A DNA stretch of 64,000 bases from Magnolia sinica (lineage: Eukaryota; Streptophyta; Magnoliopsida; Magnoliales; Magnoliaceae). Both the position numbers and the translations under genes were made by a program. Positions 13,211 through 25,583 of the stretch are shown in pieces; within the stretch, counting starts at the first letter, position 1, and each line of letters begins with the position of its first letter. The stretch covers positions 5,828,001 through 5,892,000 of the forward strand of contig NC_080577.1 of the NCBI RefSeq assembly GCF_029962835.1, given 5' to 3'. The notes below the pieces were generated by a model, which was not told the origin of the DNA, made no database searches, and worked only from the letters and a program-made list of their open reading frames with translations.

Positions 13211-13724
13211 GTCTCTCTATGCGTAGGGATGAGTCACTTGTTGTGTAAACTTTTCATGCTCAAAGCTGTGTACGTAACATGTCTTCTTTAAATCTCCTAT
13301 TTTTTATTTTAATTTCATTTTAATCTTTGTGTCCTCCATCCACGTAAAAGTCCCCTCACATGGAACAGTAACTCAAATATAGTCAAATATAGCCTAGATC
13401 TAACAAGTTTCACATGTACAGCAAATGGGAAAAGATTAGAAGTGTCTTTTCTTAAGTGGCCGTCTATTCTCATTATGGTGACCCATTAGATGATCTGACC
13501 GGGTAGAGGACTGGGCTGGGCCAATCACCAGCTTGAACACCCAGTCTAGATTTCAAGCCTGGGCTGGAATGGATATAAATTTCTTGGACAATGGGTGCAA
13601 CATAAAGCACAATGGGACCATGGTAAGGACCGTGTGACATCAACTTCAACTCCTGTTAGGAGTTAGCCGCAGGGGCAGGAGCCAATGAGATGGGATGCTA
13701 CATAGAGACTTTTTGAAGGTTGGG

Positions 13725-14130
13725 GTCTACCTTGATGTATATCTCTTACACCTACCCGTCCATCCGTTTCGCCAGCTCATTTTAGGGCAAGAGCCTAAAA
13801 TTGCAGGAGATCCAAATCTCACGCTGGGCCACACCACAAGAACACAGTGGTGATTACTATTGAAAGCTTTCTTGGGGTGTCAAAAGTTTTGGATCAAGCT
13901 GATATTTGTGTGGTCCTTTCATCCAAGTCTTTGTGAACTTATCAATAAGTTGGATGGCAAATAAATAGTCGGGTGGCTCCAAGATAGTTTTTGATGGTGG
14001 ACATTCAATCACCACTGTTTCCTGTGGCGTTGTCCACAAAGATTTAGATCGACTACCTTTTTAGGTTCACGCCTTAAACTGAGCTAGAGAAATGGATGGA
14101 CAGCATGGATGCAAGATACATTTCAAGATG
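13725..14130. repeat. Palindromic MITE core copy
   Basis: The left arm reads 'GTCCATCCGTTTCGCCAGCTCATTTTAGGG' in pieces. The right arm reads 'AACTGAGCTAGAGAAATGGATGGACAGC'. The middle contains 'GGATCAAGCTGATATTTGTG'. Terminal GCGGATT motifs were not found. Confidence 0.6.
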
Positions 14131-14281
14131 GCTACACAGTCGTCCATCCTGACTAGCGGAGCATTGCTTGGTGTCAATGGTACTCGTACATGGTATCATT
14201 GTGGATAGCAAAGATATGTTTTTCGAATTGTACCGGCAATCCGTGACTCGGAGCAGCCTGTGTTAACGCGGAAAATCAATG

Positions 14282-14690
14282 ACGTATGTGTTATATACAT
14301 TCGGTTCAATCCATTTTTCTAAATCATTTTATAACTTGAGCCAAAAAGTGAGCAGATCTACATATCAAGTGGAGTATATATTAGGAAGCAATGGGGACCG
14401 AATTCCTATTATTGGAAACTTTTTGTTGGCCATAGAAATTTTAGATTAAGCTGGTATTTGTGTTTTTTGTTCATCTATATCTGTGTGACCATACGAACAG
14501 TTTGAATGGTAAATAAACATCACGGTGGGCCCTAAGGAGGTTTCAATGGTAGGCCTCATGATCCCCACTGCTTTATGTGGTGTGGTCCACTTGAGCTTTG
14601 GATTTGCCTTATTTCTAGCTCATGCACTAAAACTATCATGGATGAACGGTATTTATATAATGCATCTATCATGAGTAGGACCGCATGACC
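14282..14690. repeat. Diverged palindromic MITE core copy
   Basis: Recognisable modules are 'TGGTATTTGTG' with 'CATCTATATCTGTGTGACC', 'AATAAACATCACGGTGGGCCC' in part, and 'GTGTGGTCCACTTGAGC'. It is more diverged than its neighbours and its ends are lost. Confidence 0.5.
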
Positions 14691-15699
14691 TTGCCACGCC
14701 AACACAGTACCCACGTGCTGTGTTCTTCGCTCCGCAGTCCGAGTCCTGCTCTCCTCAACTTGCAGGAAATTCACCTCGAACGTGGGACTGCTACAGATGG
14801 GCCAGAAACAATAATAAACTGGACAGACGATTCTAACGGGCTGATTGATGGATATGTAATGGACATTCAAGATAGAAAATAATCAATCGCTTCATATGAT
14901 CACAAGAAAAATGTCCACGAAAATGAGGCCCTAACCATCAGATCAAATATCCTCATCTACAAGTCCCTTCATTTGAGCAGTTCAATCTGATAGATGGCAT
15001 GTGTTGATCCAGACCGTACATTCTGAAAAGGAGACTAAGATGAGCGAGATTCTTTGCATGTCGGGAATATACTACAGGAGCAACCAGATGAACGGTACGG
15101 ATCATCATCCTGTGGTGCAGAAAGAGCGAGCCACCCAATAAAAATTCAAGAGACCGGATGAAAGTAAGGAGTGAGAAAACGGCGACCTTGCATGCAGATT
15201 GACGAGATGATTTGATATAAAGCTGTGATGATCTCTCTAAAAGTCCGAGCATGACGCGTCAAAATCTCGGTGCATCAATCTCATGATGGCGATGGATGGA
15301 TGTATGCATGCATGCCTGGATGGAAACAGATCATTTCCTGAAAGTAAAAGAGGAAGAAAACCCTAACTAATTTTGATGTGTGTTTCTGTAAAATCAGCTC
15401 CATCATCTTATCGTAGCCTTCATTGCCTTTTGTTCGCTGCTCATGCTCTTTGGTAGTTGGGTCCTCATGAATTTTTTCCAAAGGGAGATAAAATTATAAA
15501 TAGAACATAGAAAACAGGACTTCAGCGGAGAAATGATGGTTTTTCTCTTTTGTTTTTTCAGCCAATAGGGAAAAGGATACTCCTTGATCACGTCCGTCCG
15601 TAGGTACGTTAACTTGTCGTCCAGTCCAGCCATGTCATTCACGTCGGATGCCAGCTATGTAGAACATCCGTACATGCAGCTGGTAGGCCAACCTGTAAG

Positions 15700-16120
15700 A
15701 TCGGGAGCGGATTCTGTGTGGTCCTAACCGTGGGTCCCACTTTGTTGCATGTATTTTATATCCCCGCTGTATATCCGTTTTGCTGGCTCATTTTAGTTAA
15801 TTGGCTAAAAAATGAAGGAGATATGGGTCTCGAGTGGACCACATCACAAGAAAAGTGAGGATTGAATACTTCTTAGGGTGTGAATGGGGTGATATTTATC
15901 TTTTTCAATGGTGGGATGCAAATAAACACCATGGTGGGCCCAGCAAGTTTCCAACGGTAGGAATTCAATCCCTAGGTTCCCCTGGCGTCGTCAGCTTGAG
16001 CCTTCAATCCGCCTTCTTTGAGGGTTGGTAGCTTAAAATGATTGTCAAAATGGTTGGACGGCCTGAATAAAACATATACATCATGGTGGCCTCAAAGAGC
16101 GCTTGACCAGACCGTTCGTC
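15700..16120. repeat. Palindromic MITE copy with one GCGGATT end
   Basis: The left end carries GGGAGCGGATTCTGTGTGG, like the terminal motif of intact elements. Arms and core follow ('TTTTGCTGGCTCATTTTAG', 'AAACATATACATCATGGTGG'). The right terminus is eroded, and the centre looks shortened compared with the 540-bp elements. Confidence 0.6.
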
Positions 16121-16149
16121 TCTAGGTAGGTCCAGGTGGGGTAGTACCC

Positions 16150-18039
16150 AGTCGGCGCCCGAATTCAAGTCGTTCCTCTCATCAGGTGGGACACACATGC
16201 AAGTTGGTGTTGAAATATGTGTTTTTTTTTTTCCCCTTGAATCAAATATTTGAAAATTTTGAAATTTTGGCTTTGCTGTCAAGATGTTTTTGAAATTTCA
16301 AATGAAAAAATGTGGTGTGTGTTTTGTTCCACGTCGAAAATGATAAGAAAAGATTTGGGGATTATATGTAGAGGTGTATGTGTTATTGATACTTAAAGCT
16401 TTGGAGATTAAGATGCTCGGGTCCACTAGAATACACATGCACGCTCGAGCGTGGGCAGTGTGGCTGTTGTGGCCGCTAGTTGATGCACTTCACATCTGTG
16501 CATCGTATCGCTTCTTCGCATGAAACAGTTCGAAACAGTCGGCTATTTTTTAAAACGGCTAGCACCTTTGAAAGCCACATTGGTCCGAATATGGCTGAAA
16601 TTAATGATCAACAGCGAAATTCCATCACATCTCAAACTTATATCTCTCCTCATCCATCAAATCCTCTGGATTGCATTTCCATGCAATTTGATAGAACAAC
16701 GTATATTTTACAAGATTAAGCAGGATGAAACAAAAATAATTAATTTTATTTTATTTTTCGGTATTTCCAACACATTTTCCTAACAGTTGAATCACAGGGC
16801 TGATTGTCCAATGGTTTCAACATTGTTGCCACCCAACGAGCAGACCTACCTTTTCTTTCGTGGGAGGTGAACCTTGAAAACGGCATCATTGCTGGCATGG
16901 TATGGATTTCATACACGAGTGGCATGTTGGGGAAAGATGTAGCTGTGTGTCATCGGTTCTCTAAAATAAGGTGGGCTGCCTTTGTTTTCCATCTGAGCCG
17001 TAAGTAATGTGGTCCCCACCATAATGATTACTTAGACCGATTGCATGTCAATGCCTGAGGCTGTGTGGCCCCATATAGATGTTCATGTGAAATCTACTCT
17101 TTCCATTTGCTTTGAAAGACCATAATAGGACAAGATTCTAAAAATCAGGCATATCCAAAACTCACATGAGCTATGATACTTAATGAAATAGTAGGGATTG
17201 AACACTTACCATGACAGAAGTTTTCTACCAGGACGATATTTGTTCCTATAATTTATGTAAGTGATAATAATTCTATAAAGAGTTGAAATTTTCTATTTCC
17301 TAGATAGTGATTGTGCTGCATTATCATGGACAACATTTAATGCATGAACAATGCTAGTGATGATGTGGACTAATTACAATGCATTAAAATTTAAAATTTT
17401 TATTTTTGATAAAGAAAAAATCCTAATTCAACTACAAATAGTGCCACAAAGGTTTGGCCGACGAATATGATATGGCTCACTTGAATTTGAATCTACCTTA
17501 TTTTCAGAATCTTTTCCTATTTTGATCTTTCAAAACATAACAATAGAGTGAATTAGTTACGGACATCTATGTACACCTACACAGCCATGCATTTGACTCT
17601 TTGTGGCCCACCTAATGAGTGGGAGGGCAGATCGCGTCCGGAGCCTAAACCATCCAATATTTTTGTACAAGGTGGGCTCTCCCACACATGCCGGGCGAGA
17701 TTTAACATGGGCGTTATTCTGGCTCGTGTAGTTGTGTCGTCTACACACTTGATGTTTAATCAACGGTCACAAGTCTCTCTTGATCCTAGCCGACCGAGGT
17801 GAAAATTCCCCATAATTGTCACATGGGCTCATCAAAAAAGCTTCAATTTAATTTTCATTTTGTATTATTATTAATATCAATACTTTTTATTTTGCAAAAT
17901 CATTTTAAATCTTATAAAATTAAAGATTGAAAAGAGGATTAGCATTTTCCAAATGGTAGGGATTTTTTGAGCTAGGGAGAAGTGATAATCTGACTGATGC
18001 ATTGGTAGATCGGGATCTATAAAAGCCCATTAACAGCCC
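16150..18039. other. Non-coding stretch, no gene recognised
   Basis: Overlapping frames near 16480-16780 and 16804-17007 have no recognisable domain. Their composition matches that of the flanks. Scattered phrases such as 'GGTGGGCTGCC' and 'GTGGGCCCACC' suggest further old MITE debris around 16970-17230 and 17560-17800. Confidence 0.4.
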
Positions 18040-18048
18040 CATTGCAGC

Positions 18049-18600
18049 GGACGCGGATTAGATATTGACAGGTTGAGTAGGGAGACTCGCTACTGAAGTG
18101 ACCTCACTATCTTCTGTGGGCCCCATCATGATGTATGTTTTGTATCAACACTGTCCATCTATTTGGAGATATCATATTAGGACATAATCCAAAGAATGAG
18201 TCAGATCCAAAGCTCGAGTGAACCCCACCACACAAAAAAGTGGGGAGAGTGACTGTCACCATTAAAAAGTTTTAAGGGCGAAAGTTTTCGATCAATATGA
18301 TATTTGTGTTTTCCCTTCTTTCATGTCTGTTTTAACACATGAACAGGTTGGATCTCAAATAAACATCATGGTGGACCTTTGGAAGGTTTCAACGGTGAGA
18401 GTCACTCTCTACACTTTTTTGTGGTGGGGTCCACTCCCACCTTTGATCTGCCTCATTCTTTGTATTATGCCCTAATATGATCTCTCCAAATGGATGGACG
18501 GTGTGGATACAAAACATACATCATGGTGGGCCCACAGAAGTTGTTGACGTCACTTCAGTAGGAGTCCCGCTGCTAACCTGTCAATAGCTAATCCGCGTCC
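18049..18600. mobile_element. Mutator-like MITE, intact ends and 9-bp TSD
   Basis: The ends are GGACGCGGATTAG... and ...CTAATCCGCGTCC. The flanking 9-mer CATTGCAGC is present at 18040-18048 and again at 18601-18609. A 9-bp duplication with long inverted ends is the Mutator (MULE) signature. The 552-bp element is an imperfect palindrome over its whole length and encodes no transposase. Confidence 0.9.
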
Positions 18601-18799
18601 CATTGCAGCGCATCAGTCAGAAAGAAAACTCTTCCATTGCCATCACCAGTCTCAACTCTCTCACGGTATTCCTGGATCTGGACGATATTAGACGGTCCTG
18701 ATCTTATGAATTTTCACTTGACACGTGGACAGGCAGTATGGCATGATTGGGAACTTCCGTCCACCGGCGTGTATATATATTTGATCATTCATATTTAAT

Positions 18800-19262
18800 A
18801 TGGTTCCACTGTCAAGGTAGGGCTCTGTGGGGTCCACTGTAATGTATGAGTATTATCCATGCCTTCCATTCATTTTCCCCAAACATTTTAGGGTACGAAT
18901 CCAAAAATGAGGTAGATCCAATGTTCAAGTGGACCACACAGTAGGGATTGAACTTCCACCATTGAAAACTTCTCGGGAACTGCAGGAGTTTTGTATCATG
19001 CTGATATTTGTGTTTACCATTCATCCAGGCCTATATGACCTTACCACTAGTTTGGATGGAAAATAAACATCACAGTGGCCCTTAGAAAAGTTTCAACGGT
19101 AGATGTCATTATCACCACTGCTTCCTGTGTTGTGGTCCACTTGAACTTTTCATCTGCATTATTTTTGAGATATTATCCAAAAATCATCTGAAAAGATGGA
19201 TGGATGGCATGGATAAAACCCATACATCACGGTGGGCCCCACATATCCCTTGCCTGTACCGA
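18800..19262. repeat. Palindromic MITE core copy
   Basis: Left arm 'TGTGGGGTCCACTGTAATGTATGAG', right arm 'CATACATCACGGTGGGCCCC', with the usual 'GTAGGGATTGAACTTCCACC' and 'GATATTTGTG' modules between them. Terminal GCGGATT motifs are not visible. Confidence 0.65.
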
Positions 19263-19879
19263 TTCGTTGTCCAGCAATCCCTTTCCGGAGTTTTGATTGC
19301 ATAATAAAGAAGAGAGAGGGTGAAAAATGAAAATGATAGTTGTTAAATAGCAGTTAAAGTGCCCTTTCCCTGTTGAATTGAAAGCTGAAGAGGAAAATGA
19401 AAAGAAATGCATTGTTATCTGGGAGAAATATCGAAGGAAAAGTTGGATATTCTGATTGTAGTTCCAAAAGAAGGAAGATTTTGTGGAAAAGCTGTTCCTT
19501 TTCAGTCTTTCGTTTTGACAAGAGATTGTGAAAGAAGCTGGTTTTAAACATTTGGAATATGGGACTTAAATATCGGATGCTCGTTTATGTGAAACACATA
19601 GGAATTAGTTTCCACACCCCCTACAGTTGATACATGCACCCCTTTTATTCTACTTTTGGTGATTGGAGTGGTACAAATTTCCCCATTCGGATACTAGATA
19701 TTATTGGAATCGGTTAGGGTGGGTCAAGAAGCGGCTATGCAAACCAAATAAACACCCCCAGATTTTGTTCTTTTTTAGCCGCACGTGCTTACTTGTGTGG
19801 GATATCAGATCCTTGTAACAGGTGGGCTGCGCACGTATGGACGGTTAGAAATAAGGTGACATTTGCCAGCTCGGCACGG

Positions 19880-20320
19880 GCAGGGGCTCTGCTGAGTGGC
19901 CACCGTGATGTGTAGGTTTTATCCACACCGTCCACCATTTTTTCATATGATTTTAGGATATACGCCTAAAATAAGCCAGATCCAAGGCAAAAGTGGACCA
20001 CACCACAAGAAGCAGATGTGATAATGACGGCCACCGTTGAAACCTTCCTAGGACCCACCCACCGTTATGTTTATTTGCCATCCAACTTGTTCATAAGGTC
20101 ACATTAACATGGATGAAGGGAAAACACAAATATCAGCTGGATTCAAAACTTCTGTGGTACCCAAAAAGATTTCAACGGTAGGGGTTTAATCCCCACTATG
20201 TGGTCCACTTGAGCATTGGATCTGCCTCCTTTTTGGCCTTCTACACTAAAATGATACGGTAAAATGGACGGACAGTGGGGATAGAACCCGTACGTCACGG
20301 TGGCCACTAAGAGCGTCCAG
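19880..20320. repeat. Palindromic MITE core copy
   Basis: Left arm 'ACCGTGATGTGTAGGTTTTATCC', right arm 'ATAGAACCCGTACGTCACGGTGG', with 'AATATCAGCTGGATTCAAAA' in the middle. Its orientation is opposite in sense to several neighbours. The outer ends are worn away. Confidence 0.65.
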
Positions 20321-20720
20321 TTTTTGATAGAATGCGGGCCCACTTTACAATTCTCATGCGATTTGTTTCTGTTTCGTGTCAGAGATCTGGGCCATTCATC
20401 AAGCATGATACAGTGGGAAGATGCCATGGACCAAAAATGTTGTTGGTTCGTTGACTAGAAGTCCCAACGGTTGAATTTCAGCCTAAAAGTGTGATTCACT
20501 TGATGAGTATACCTCGCAGGTTTTTGGTACATGCCCTGCCCTGTTCACAGGCCCATTGAACAGTCATGCAAGGCCCCGCATTCTGATACGGGCTAAATTA
20601 TGGAAAGATCATCCATACGGTGGGCCCATTCTGATACACGGCTTAGATGTCTACACGTGAACCACGCTTGGCAGATGTGACATCGTGTGGATCTTTGCAC
20701 TTGCGGTGGTTAGCAAACTT

Positions 20721-21265
20721 GGAAGCGGATTGTGTGGTGACCCAACACCACCCAGGGAAGTTGGTGTTGGGCACTGTGGAGCCCACCGTAATGTATGTGT
20801 TTTATCCACTCCGTACATCTGTTTTGCAACCTCATTTTAGTATATGAGACAAAAAATGAAGCTGATCAAAACCTCAAGTGGACTACGAAAAGAGAAACAA
20901 GACACGGTAGTGATTGAACGTCTATCACTAAAACCTTTTTAAAGGCTCGAAACTTTTGGATCAAGCTGATTTTTGTGTTTTCCTTTCATCCAGGTCTGTA
21001 TGACCTTATCAACAGGTTGGATGGAAAATAAACATTACGGTGCGCCTTAGAAATGTTCAACGGTGGATGCCATCATCTCAAAATTTCCCCTGTAGTATGG
21101 TCCACCTGATCTTTAGATCTGCTTCATTTTTTGGTTCCTTGCCCGAAAATGATCTGTAAAAACGGATGGACGGCGTGGATATAAAACACATGCATGAATG
21201 TGGGCCCCACAGAGCCAGCGCCACCTAGCTGGGGCAGCGTTGGAGTCATCACCCTATCCGCTTCC
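20721..21265. mobile_element. Mutator-like MITE, 9-bp TSD with one change
   Basis: The ends are GGAAGCGGATTGTGTGGTGA... and ...TCATCACCCTATCCGCTTCC. The flanks are AGCAAACTT (20712-20720) and AGCAAACGT (21266-21274), eight of nine matching. The 545-bp palindromic interior holds the shared core. Confidence 0.88.
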
Positions 21266-21939
21266 AGCAAACGTCGGGTGAGCCGGTTTCATAGTTGTTA
21301 TCGAACGTATAAAACTGCTCGTAAGCAAACAGGTTGACTCATATGCATCTTTCACCGCAAACTTGGCCGAGTTTTATTGCAATCCAGACTGTCCAAATCA
21401 TTGTCTCACAGCGATGGATTATGACAGGAAACTGACATTGCGAAGATGAAAGTAACCATCTGATTTTCCCCAGGAAATGTGGACCACTCAATGTTCTACT
21501 CCTTATTGATGATCGGTTGAAATCTCTCAGTGTGAAACAAAAGAATGAAGGTCATCATCATGGTGGGACCTGCTCTTTGAACGGATTGGATTATCTACAC
21601 ATTTCACATGTTGGCGGGAAAAAGAGGTTATATCTGACCATTTCTACGTGTTAACCATATTACGAATAAAAGATTAGAAAAACAGAAATTTAGTCCTTTG
21701 TTACTGAATATAGTCATTAAAAATGAATATTAAAAATGGAATGAAAATGCTGACGTGCTGTTTCAGTTGGCCAAACAAACCAACAAAACTATAAAATAGA
21801 AAAGGGCGTTACTTGTCACTCAGGCTGCGTATGACTCTTGATGCGCAGGCACTTGGAAATAATACAGTAGTAAGTACATGAGGTCAAATAAACGGACTAA
21901 AATTTGAAGTCTCATATGGATAAGTTACAGTCCGGTACA

Positions 21940-22210
21940 TAGATTGGTTTGAACAATGCTAACCTCTAATTCAATGGACACTTTTGTTGAAAAAACCATT
22001 GGCTTTTTATTTATTTATTTATTTATTTTTTCCTTTTAAGAATCGAAAAGGTTTCCACGATCTGGTTATGAGATAAATTAAATAAGTTGAAGTTTTTGTT
22101 CATGGTGCATCTAAGGTGTTATACTTAATTTTAAAGGTTTGATTTGAAGTGATTATATAATATGCACAATTTTTAAGTAATTTCTAGGGCATGTGTATGA
22201 TCCATCACGC
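21940..22210. repeat. AT-rich dispersed repeat, copy 1
   Basis: It shares an ordered set of phrases with 34805-35060: 'CTAACCTCTAATTCA', 'AAACCATTG', 'CATCTAAGGTG' and a 'GCACAATTTTTAAGTAATTTCTA' tail. No terminal repeats are obvious. It includes a (TTTA)n run near 22005-22027. The class is unknown. Confidence 0.5.
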
Positions 22211-22609
22211 TCTCCTCTTATCACAATCTATGAAAGCATCAAAGTGTTTCTTAATAAAAGAAAAACTAAAAAAAGTTTTGTAAATATCTACTAAAATGAT
22301 GAAGTATCTATAAAATACCTATATGAAAAAAAATATTTTAAGTTGTTAATTATTATTGTAAATACTTACATTAGGATAGTTTTTTATAATGACTATTGAC
22401 TAAAGAAAAAATACCATTTTTTTTTATAAAAAATTTCAATTGATTGCAACGTAAACACTCTATCTTAAGCGTTTATAGAGACAAGAAATTTAAACATAAA
22501 AACATAAATACATGAATACAAATCTCCATAAAATCTGAATTTAAATATGAAAACATAAATACAAGTCTCCATAAAATTTACTGCAACCAATATCCTTCAA
22601 CATCTTTCC

Positions 22610-22960
22610 ATTGATTGAGGCCTACAAATCTCCATAACATCTGCTGCTGTATCTCCAACCTTATCACTTTTATTGATTGAGGCTGTATCTCTATAACATG
22701 AAAACATGAATACAAATCTCCATAAAATTCGCTGCTGCCGATATCCTTCAATGTCTCTCCATTGATTGAGGCCTACAAATCTTCATAACATCTGCTGCCG
22801 TATCTCCAACCTTATCACCTCCACTGATTGAGGCCATATCTTCAACCTTATCACTTCCACTGATCGAGGCCTCATTACCAACTTTATCATCTCCACTGAT
22901 CGAGGCCTTATTATCACCTTCATTGATTAAGGCCATAGTTGCTGAGTTGTGACTGTGCTA
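22610..22960. repeat. Minisatellite at the copia remnant's 3' side
   Basis: A unit of about 36-39 bp, built around 'CTCCACTGATTGAGGCC' and 'CAACCTTATCA', recurs about six times with variation. Outlying pieces lie near 23735-23772 and 23914-23960. The longer phrase 'GATTGAGGCCTACAAATC' also appears twice (about 22613 and 22764), which shows a higher-order duplication of about 150 bp. Confidence 0.75.
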
Positions 22961-23772
22961 ATATCTTCCCGCAAACTGTGTCAGGATTGGAGGCAAAGTT
23001 TGGTTTGAAAATAATGAAGGGCTGCCTTTGACATTGGCTTAGTGAAGAGGTCTGCAACTTGGTTAGCAGTGGAGATATGTCAAGTGATAAGTAGTCCAAG
23101 CGTAACGCGTTCATGCACAAAATGATAATCCAACTTGATGTGTTTACTTCGTGCATGAAACACAGGATTAATTATCATATGAAGAATACTAAGATTGTCG
23201 CAAGATGCCATTGGAATGCGAAGATGTTTGAGAATGAAGGTCATCCATGTGAGTTCAGCTGCTGTGTTAGCTATGACTCGGTACTCTGCTTCTGTGCTTG
23301 ATCGAGAAATTGTATGTTGCTTCTTTGTACGCCAATAGATAAGATTTCCTCTAAGGTAGGTACAGTAGCTAGTAGTGGAATGTCTCGTAGTAGGACACCC
23401 TGCCCAATCTGTATCTGAAAAAGCAAATAGATTAAGTATAGTGTTTGAAGAAAAATATAGTCCTATGTCAATAGTTCCTTTGACATATCGTAGGATATGT
23501 GGAACCATTTTCAAATGTGCCAAGGTGGGAGCATGTATGAATTGAGATACATAGTTAATATTAAATGAAAGATCAGAGCGTGTTAGTGTGAGGTAATGTA
23601 ATGCTCCAACAAGTCTGCGATAGTAACTAGAGTCTTCCATAAGAGTTTCATTTGATGAGGTTTTTGTCTTAATTTTGAGAGATGTACTCATGGTCTTGCA
23701 ATCTACCCTATTGGATCATTCTAAGTATGGTAAGGTTGGAGATATGGCCTTATTACCAACCTTATCACCTCC

Positions 23773-23914
23773 TTGGGTCCTTACTCTTACTCCGGTGGTA
23801 GACTCTCAGGAGTTTCAACACCTAGTTGAGGGTTCGAGTACTCATAGGTGGTGAAATCCTACTACAGCATGAGTGTGTGATGGTATGTATGCGTGTGTTA
23901 AAAAAAAAAAAAAA
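23773..23914 (+). mobile_element. tRNA-derived SINE (copy 2) with 14-bp TSD
   Basis: The sequence closely matches the SINE at 13065: TGGTAGACTCTCAGG (box A-like), GGTTCGAGT (box B-like), GTGTGTTAAAA and a long A tail. AACCTTATCACCTC stands directly before it and again directly after the A tail. That is a good SINE target duplication, although the host minisatellite contains similar words. Confidence 0.8.
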
Positions 23915-23995
23915 CCTTATCACCTCTACTGATTGAGACCTCATTATCACCTCCACTGATTGAAGTCGTAGTTACTGAGCTGTGACGTGTGCTAA

Positions 23996-25150
23996 TATTG
24001 ATTTTTTAGACATATTTTTAAAAAATGATAAAACCATACTCTAAACGTGGATTTTTATTGGCAGTGGGGATGATAGTTTTGCAGTATGATATTTTATGTA
24101 TTTTCTCACTGATGTTGGTTGAAGTTCTAAAAACTAATGAAATGGAATTAATAACATGATTATTTATAAATCATATATTTTTGTGATGTTATCAAATACC
24201 CTATTATTTTGACGTGATAATGTACAAAAAAATCCATGTATAAAAAATAAGCTAACATCCCATTGATTTTTGTTTTTTTTTTTTTTCCTTGAATTTCATT
24301 TTGGTTCGCACGAGATGGCATTGCAATCTTGCAAAAGGAAGGACCGCATCATTGAAAATACACTTTAAGCTTTTGATAGATTCACCAGAATGTCCTACTT
24401 TTGGCATAAACCTAATACTAAAACTTTTAAGTGTGTACCTAATAAAGCCACATGCTACAATATATACAAATTTAATACAATCTTGTAATAATAATTTCAA
24501 AAAAAAGAGAGAAGAAATACTCGACAAAAGCCATTCATCATAGTACTCATCAAATGGGAAAGCCGTAAAGGTCTGAATTAACGAAAAAAAAAAAAAGCTG
24601 ATAAAACAAGAAAACAGAAAACAAGAAAAAACCATAAATTCAAAAAAGAAAAAAGTCAGGAGGGGGGAATAGTAAAAAGAAAAGCTGACCACAGAGGGAA
24701 AACACAGGAGAGAGAAAGAAAACCCAAAAATAAAAAATAAAAAATTTAGGAGACAGAGGGAAAGGGTTGAGAAGAGGGAAGGTGGGTGGCGTGGGTATAG
24801 CTAGTCTCTGTCAAATGATAATTTAATCTGGTACTGTGGCTGACAGATGAGATATGAAAGCAGGCTTTATCGATAGCCGATCAAATCCCAATCTCTCATA
24901 AAACTACTTTCTGTTCCCCCCTCTCGCTTTCTTCACTGACATAGAAATACCTGCACTCTTTCTCACGTACGCACGCATACTCACCCCACCTCATCCCCCT
25001 TTGGATATGATAAGGGCTGCAGATGGAAAAAGCAGAGAGAGAAGGAAAAAACAGAGCAGTGCAGAGAGCCGAAGAGAGCAGAGCTGCTGCTGCAGCAGAT
25101 TTTATTTTATTTTAGAGTAGATCATACCTTATTATTATTTTCACCGTCCA
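23996..25150. other. AT-rich upstream region of the CUC-like gene
   Basis: There is no gene. The stretch is AT-rich, with several A or T homopolymers (24268-24288, 24583-24595, 24600-24780). The part at 24900-25110 is pyrimidine/purine-mixed and holds the sequence just upstream of the TATA box. I see no confident cis-element beyond that. Confidence 0.4.
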
Positions 25151-25152
25151 CC

Positions 25153-25160
25153 CTATAAAC
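25153..25160 (+). promoter_or_regulatory. Probable TATA box of the CUC-like gene
   Basis: CTATAAAC stands alone in a GC-richer setting about 430 bp before the start codon. It would put transcription start near 25185-25195. The leader then contains a CT run (25239-25250) and ends in TTGATTTCAG|CTAGGGTTGCC before the ATG. A leader intron from about 25228 to 25571 is plausible. It would remove the upstream ATG at 25252. Confidence 0.5.
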
Positions 25161-25583
25161 CCATACGAGTTAGGACTCTTCTTGATCGCTCCTCAAAGCT
25201 CTTGGAAAATTTCAAGGGATTTTGAGAAGGTTGAGCTCTCTCTCTCTCTCTCATGGTGGTTTCCAGCTTTGTTTTATGTTGTTTTTGGGTTGAAATCCAT
25301 CTTCTTGAATTTGGTTTTTTGATGGGATACTGAAATATTCTACCATGTTTCTGTTTTTCTTGGGCTTTGGTTGGTGTTTCTACACTTGGGGTTATGTAGA
25401 ATCCTTATTCCTAACTTTGATTTCTGCTGTTGCCCTGATTTTCTATTCAGGAATTGATGGATTTTTATTCATCTGTTACTTACCCTGATTTCTGAATTTG
25501 AATTATTATGTCTAAAGGGCTCCTCTGATTTCTGAAGTCTTCCCTCTTGCTTTCTCTTTGCGTTGATTTCAGCTAGGGTTGCC

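Larger units (their letters stand above)
22600..23995 (-). mobile_element. Truncated Ty1/copia remnant
   Basis: The minus strand from about 23690 to 22950 encodes the end of reverse transcriptase and RNase H of a Copia element. Cues are a YRRLVGALHYLTLTRSDL-like stretch, a 'DTDWAGCPTTRHSTTS' RNase H entry and 'SRSSTEAEYR'. No gag, protease, integrase or intact LTR pair is present, and the rest is interrupted in several places. The 3' side (22600-22960) and part of the upstream side (23735-23995) carry the same minisatellite, which suggests a duplicated terminal region. A SINE is inserted at 23773. It is a fossil. Age cannot be estimated without LTRs. Confidence 0.85.

Noticed and set aside
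22748-22936. 62-codon frame with repeating 'DKV..ASISG' residues
   Set aside because: It is the translation of the minisatellite unit in one frame, and other frames are equally repetitive.
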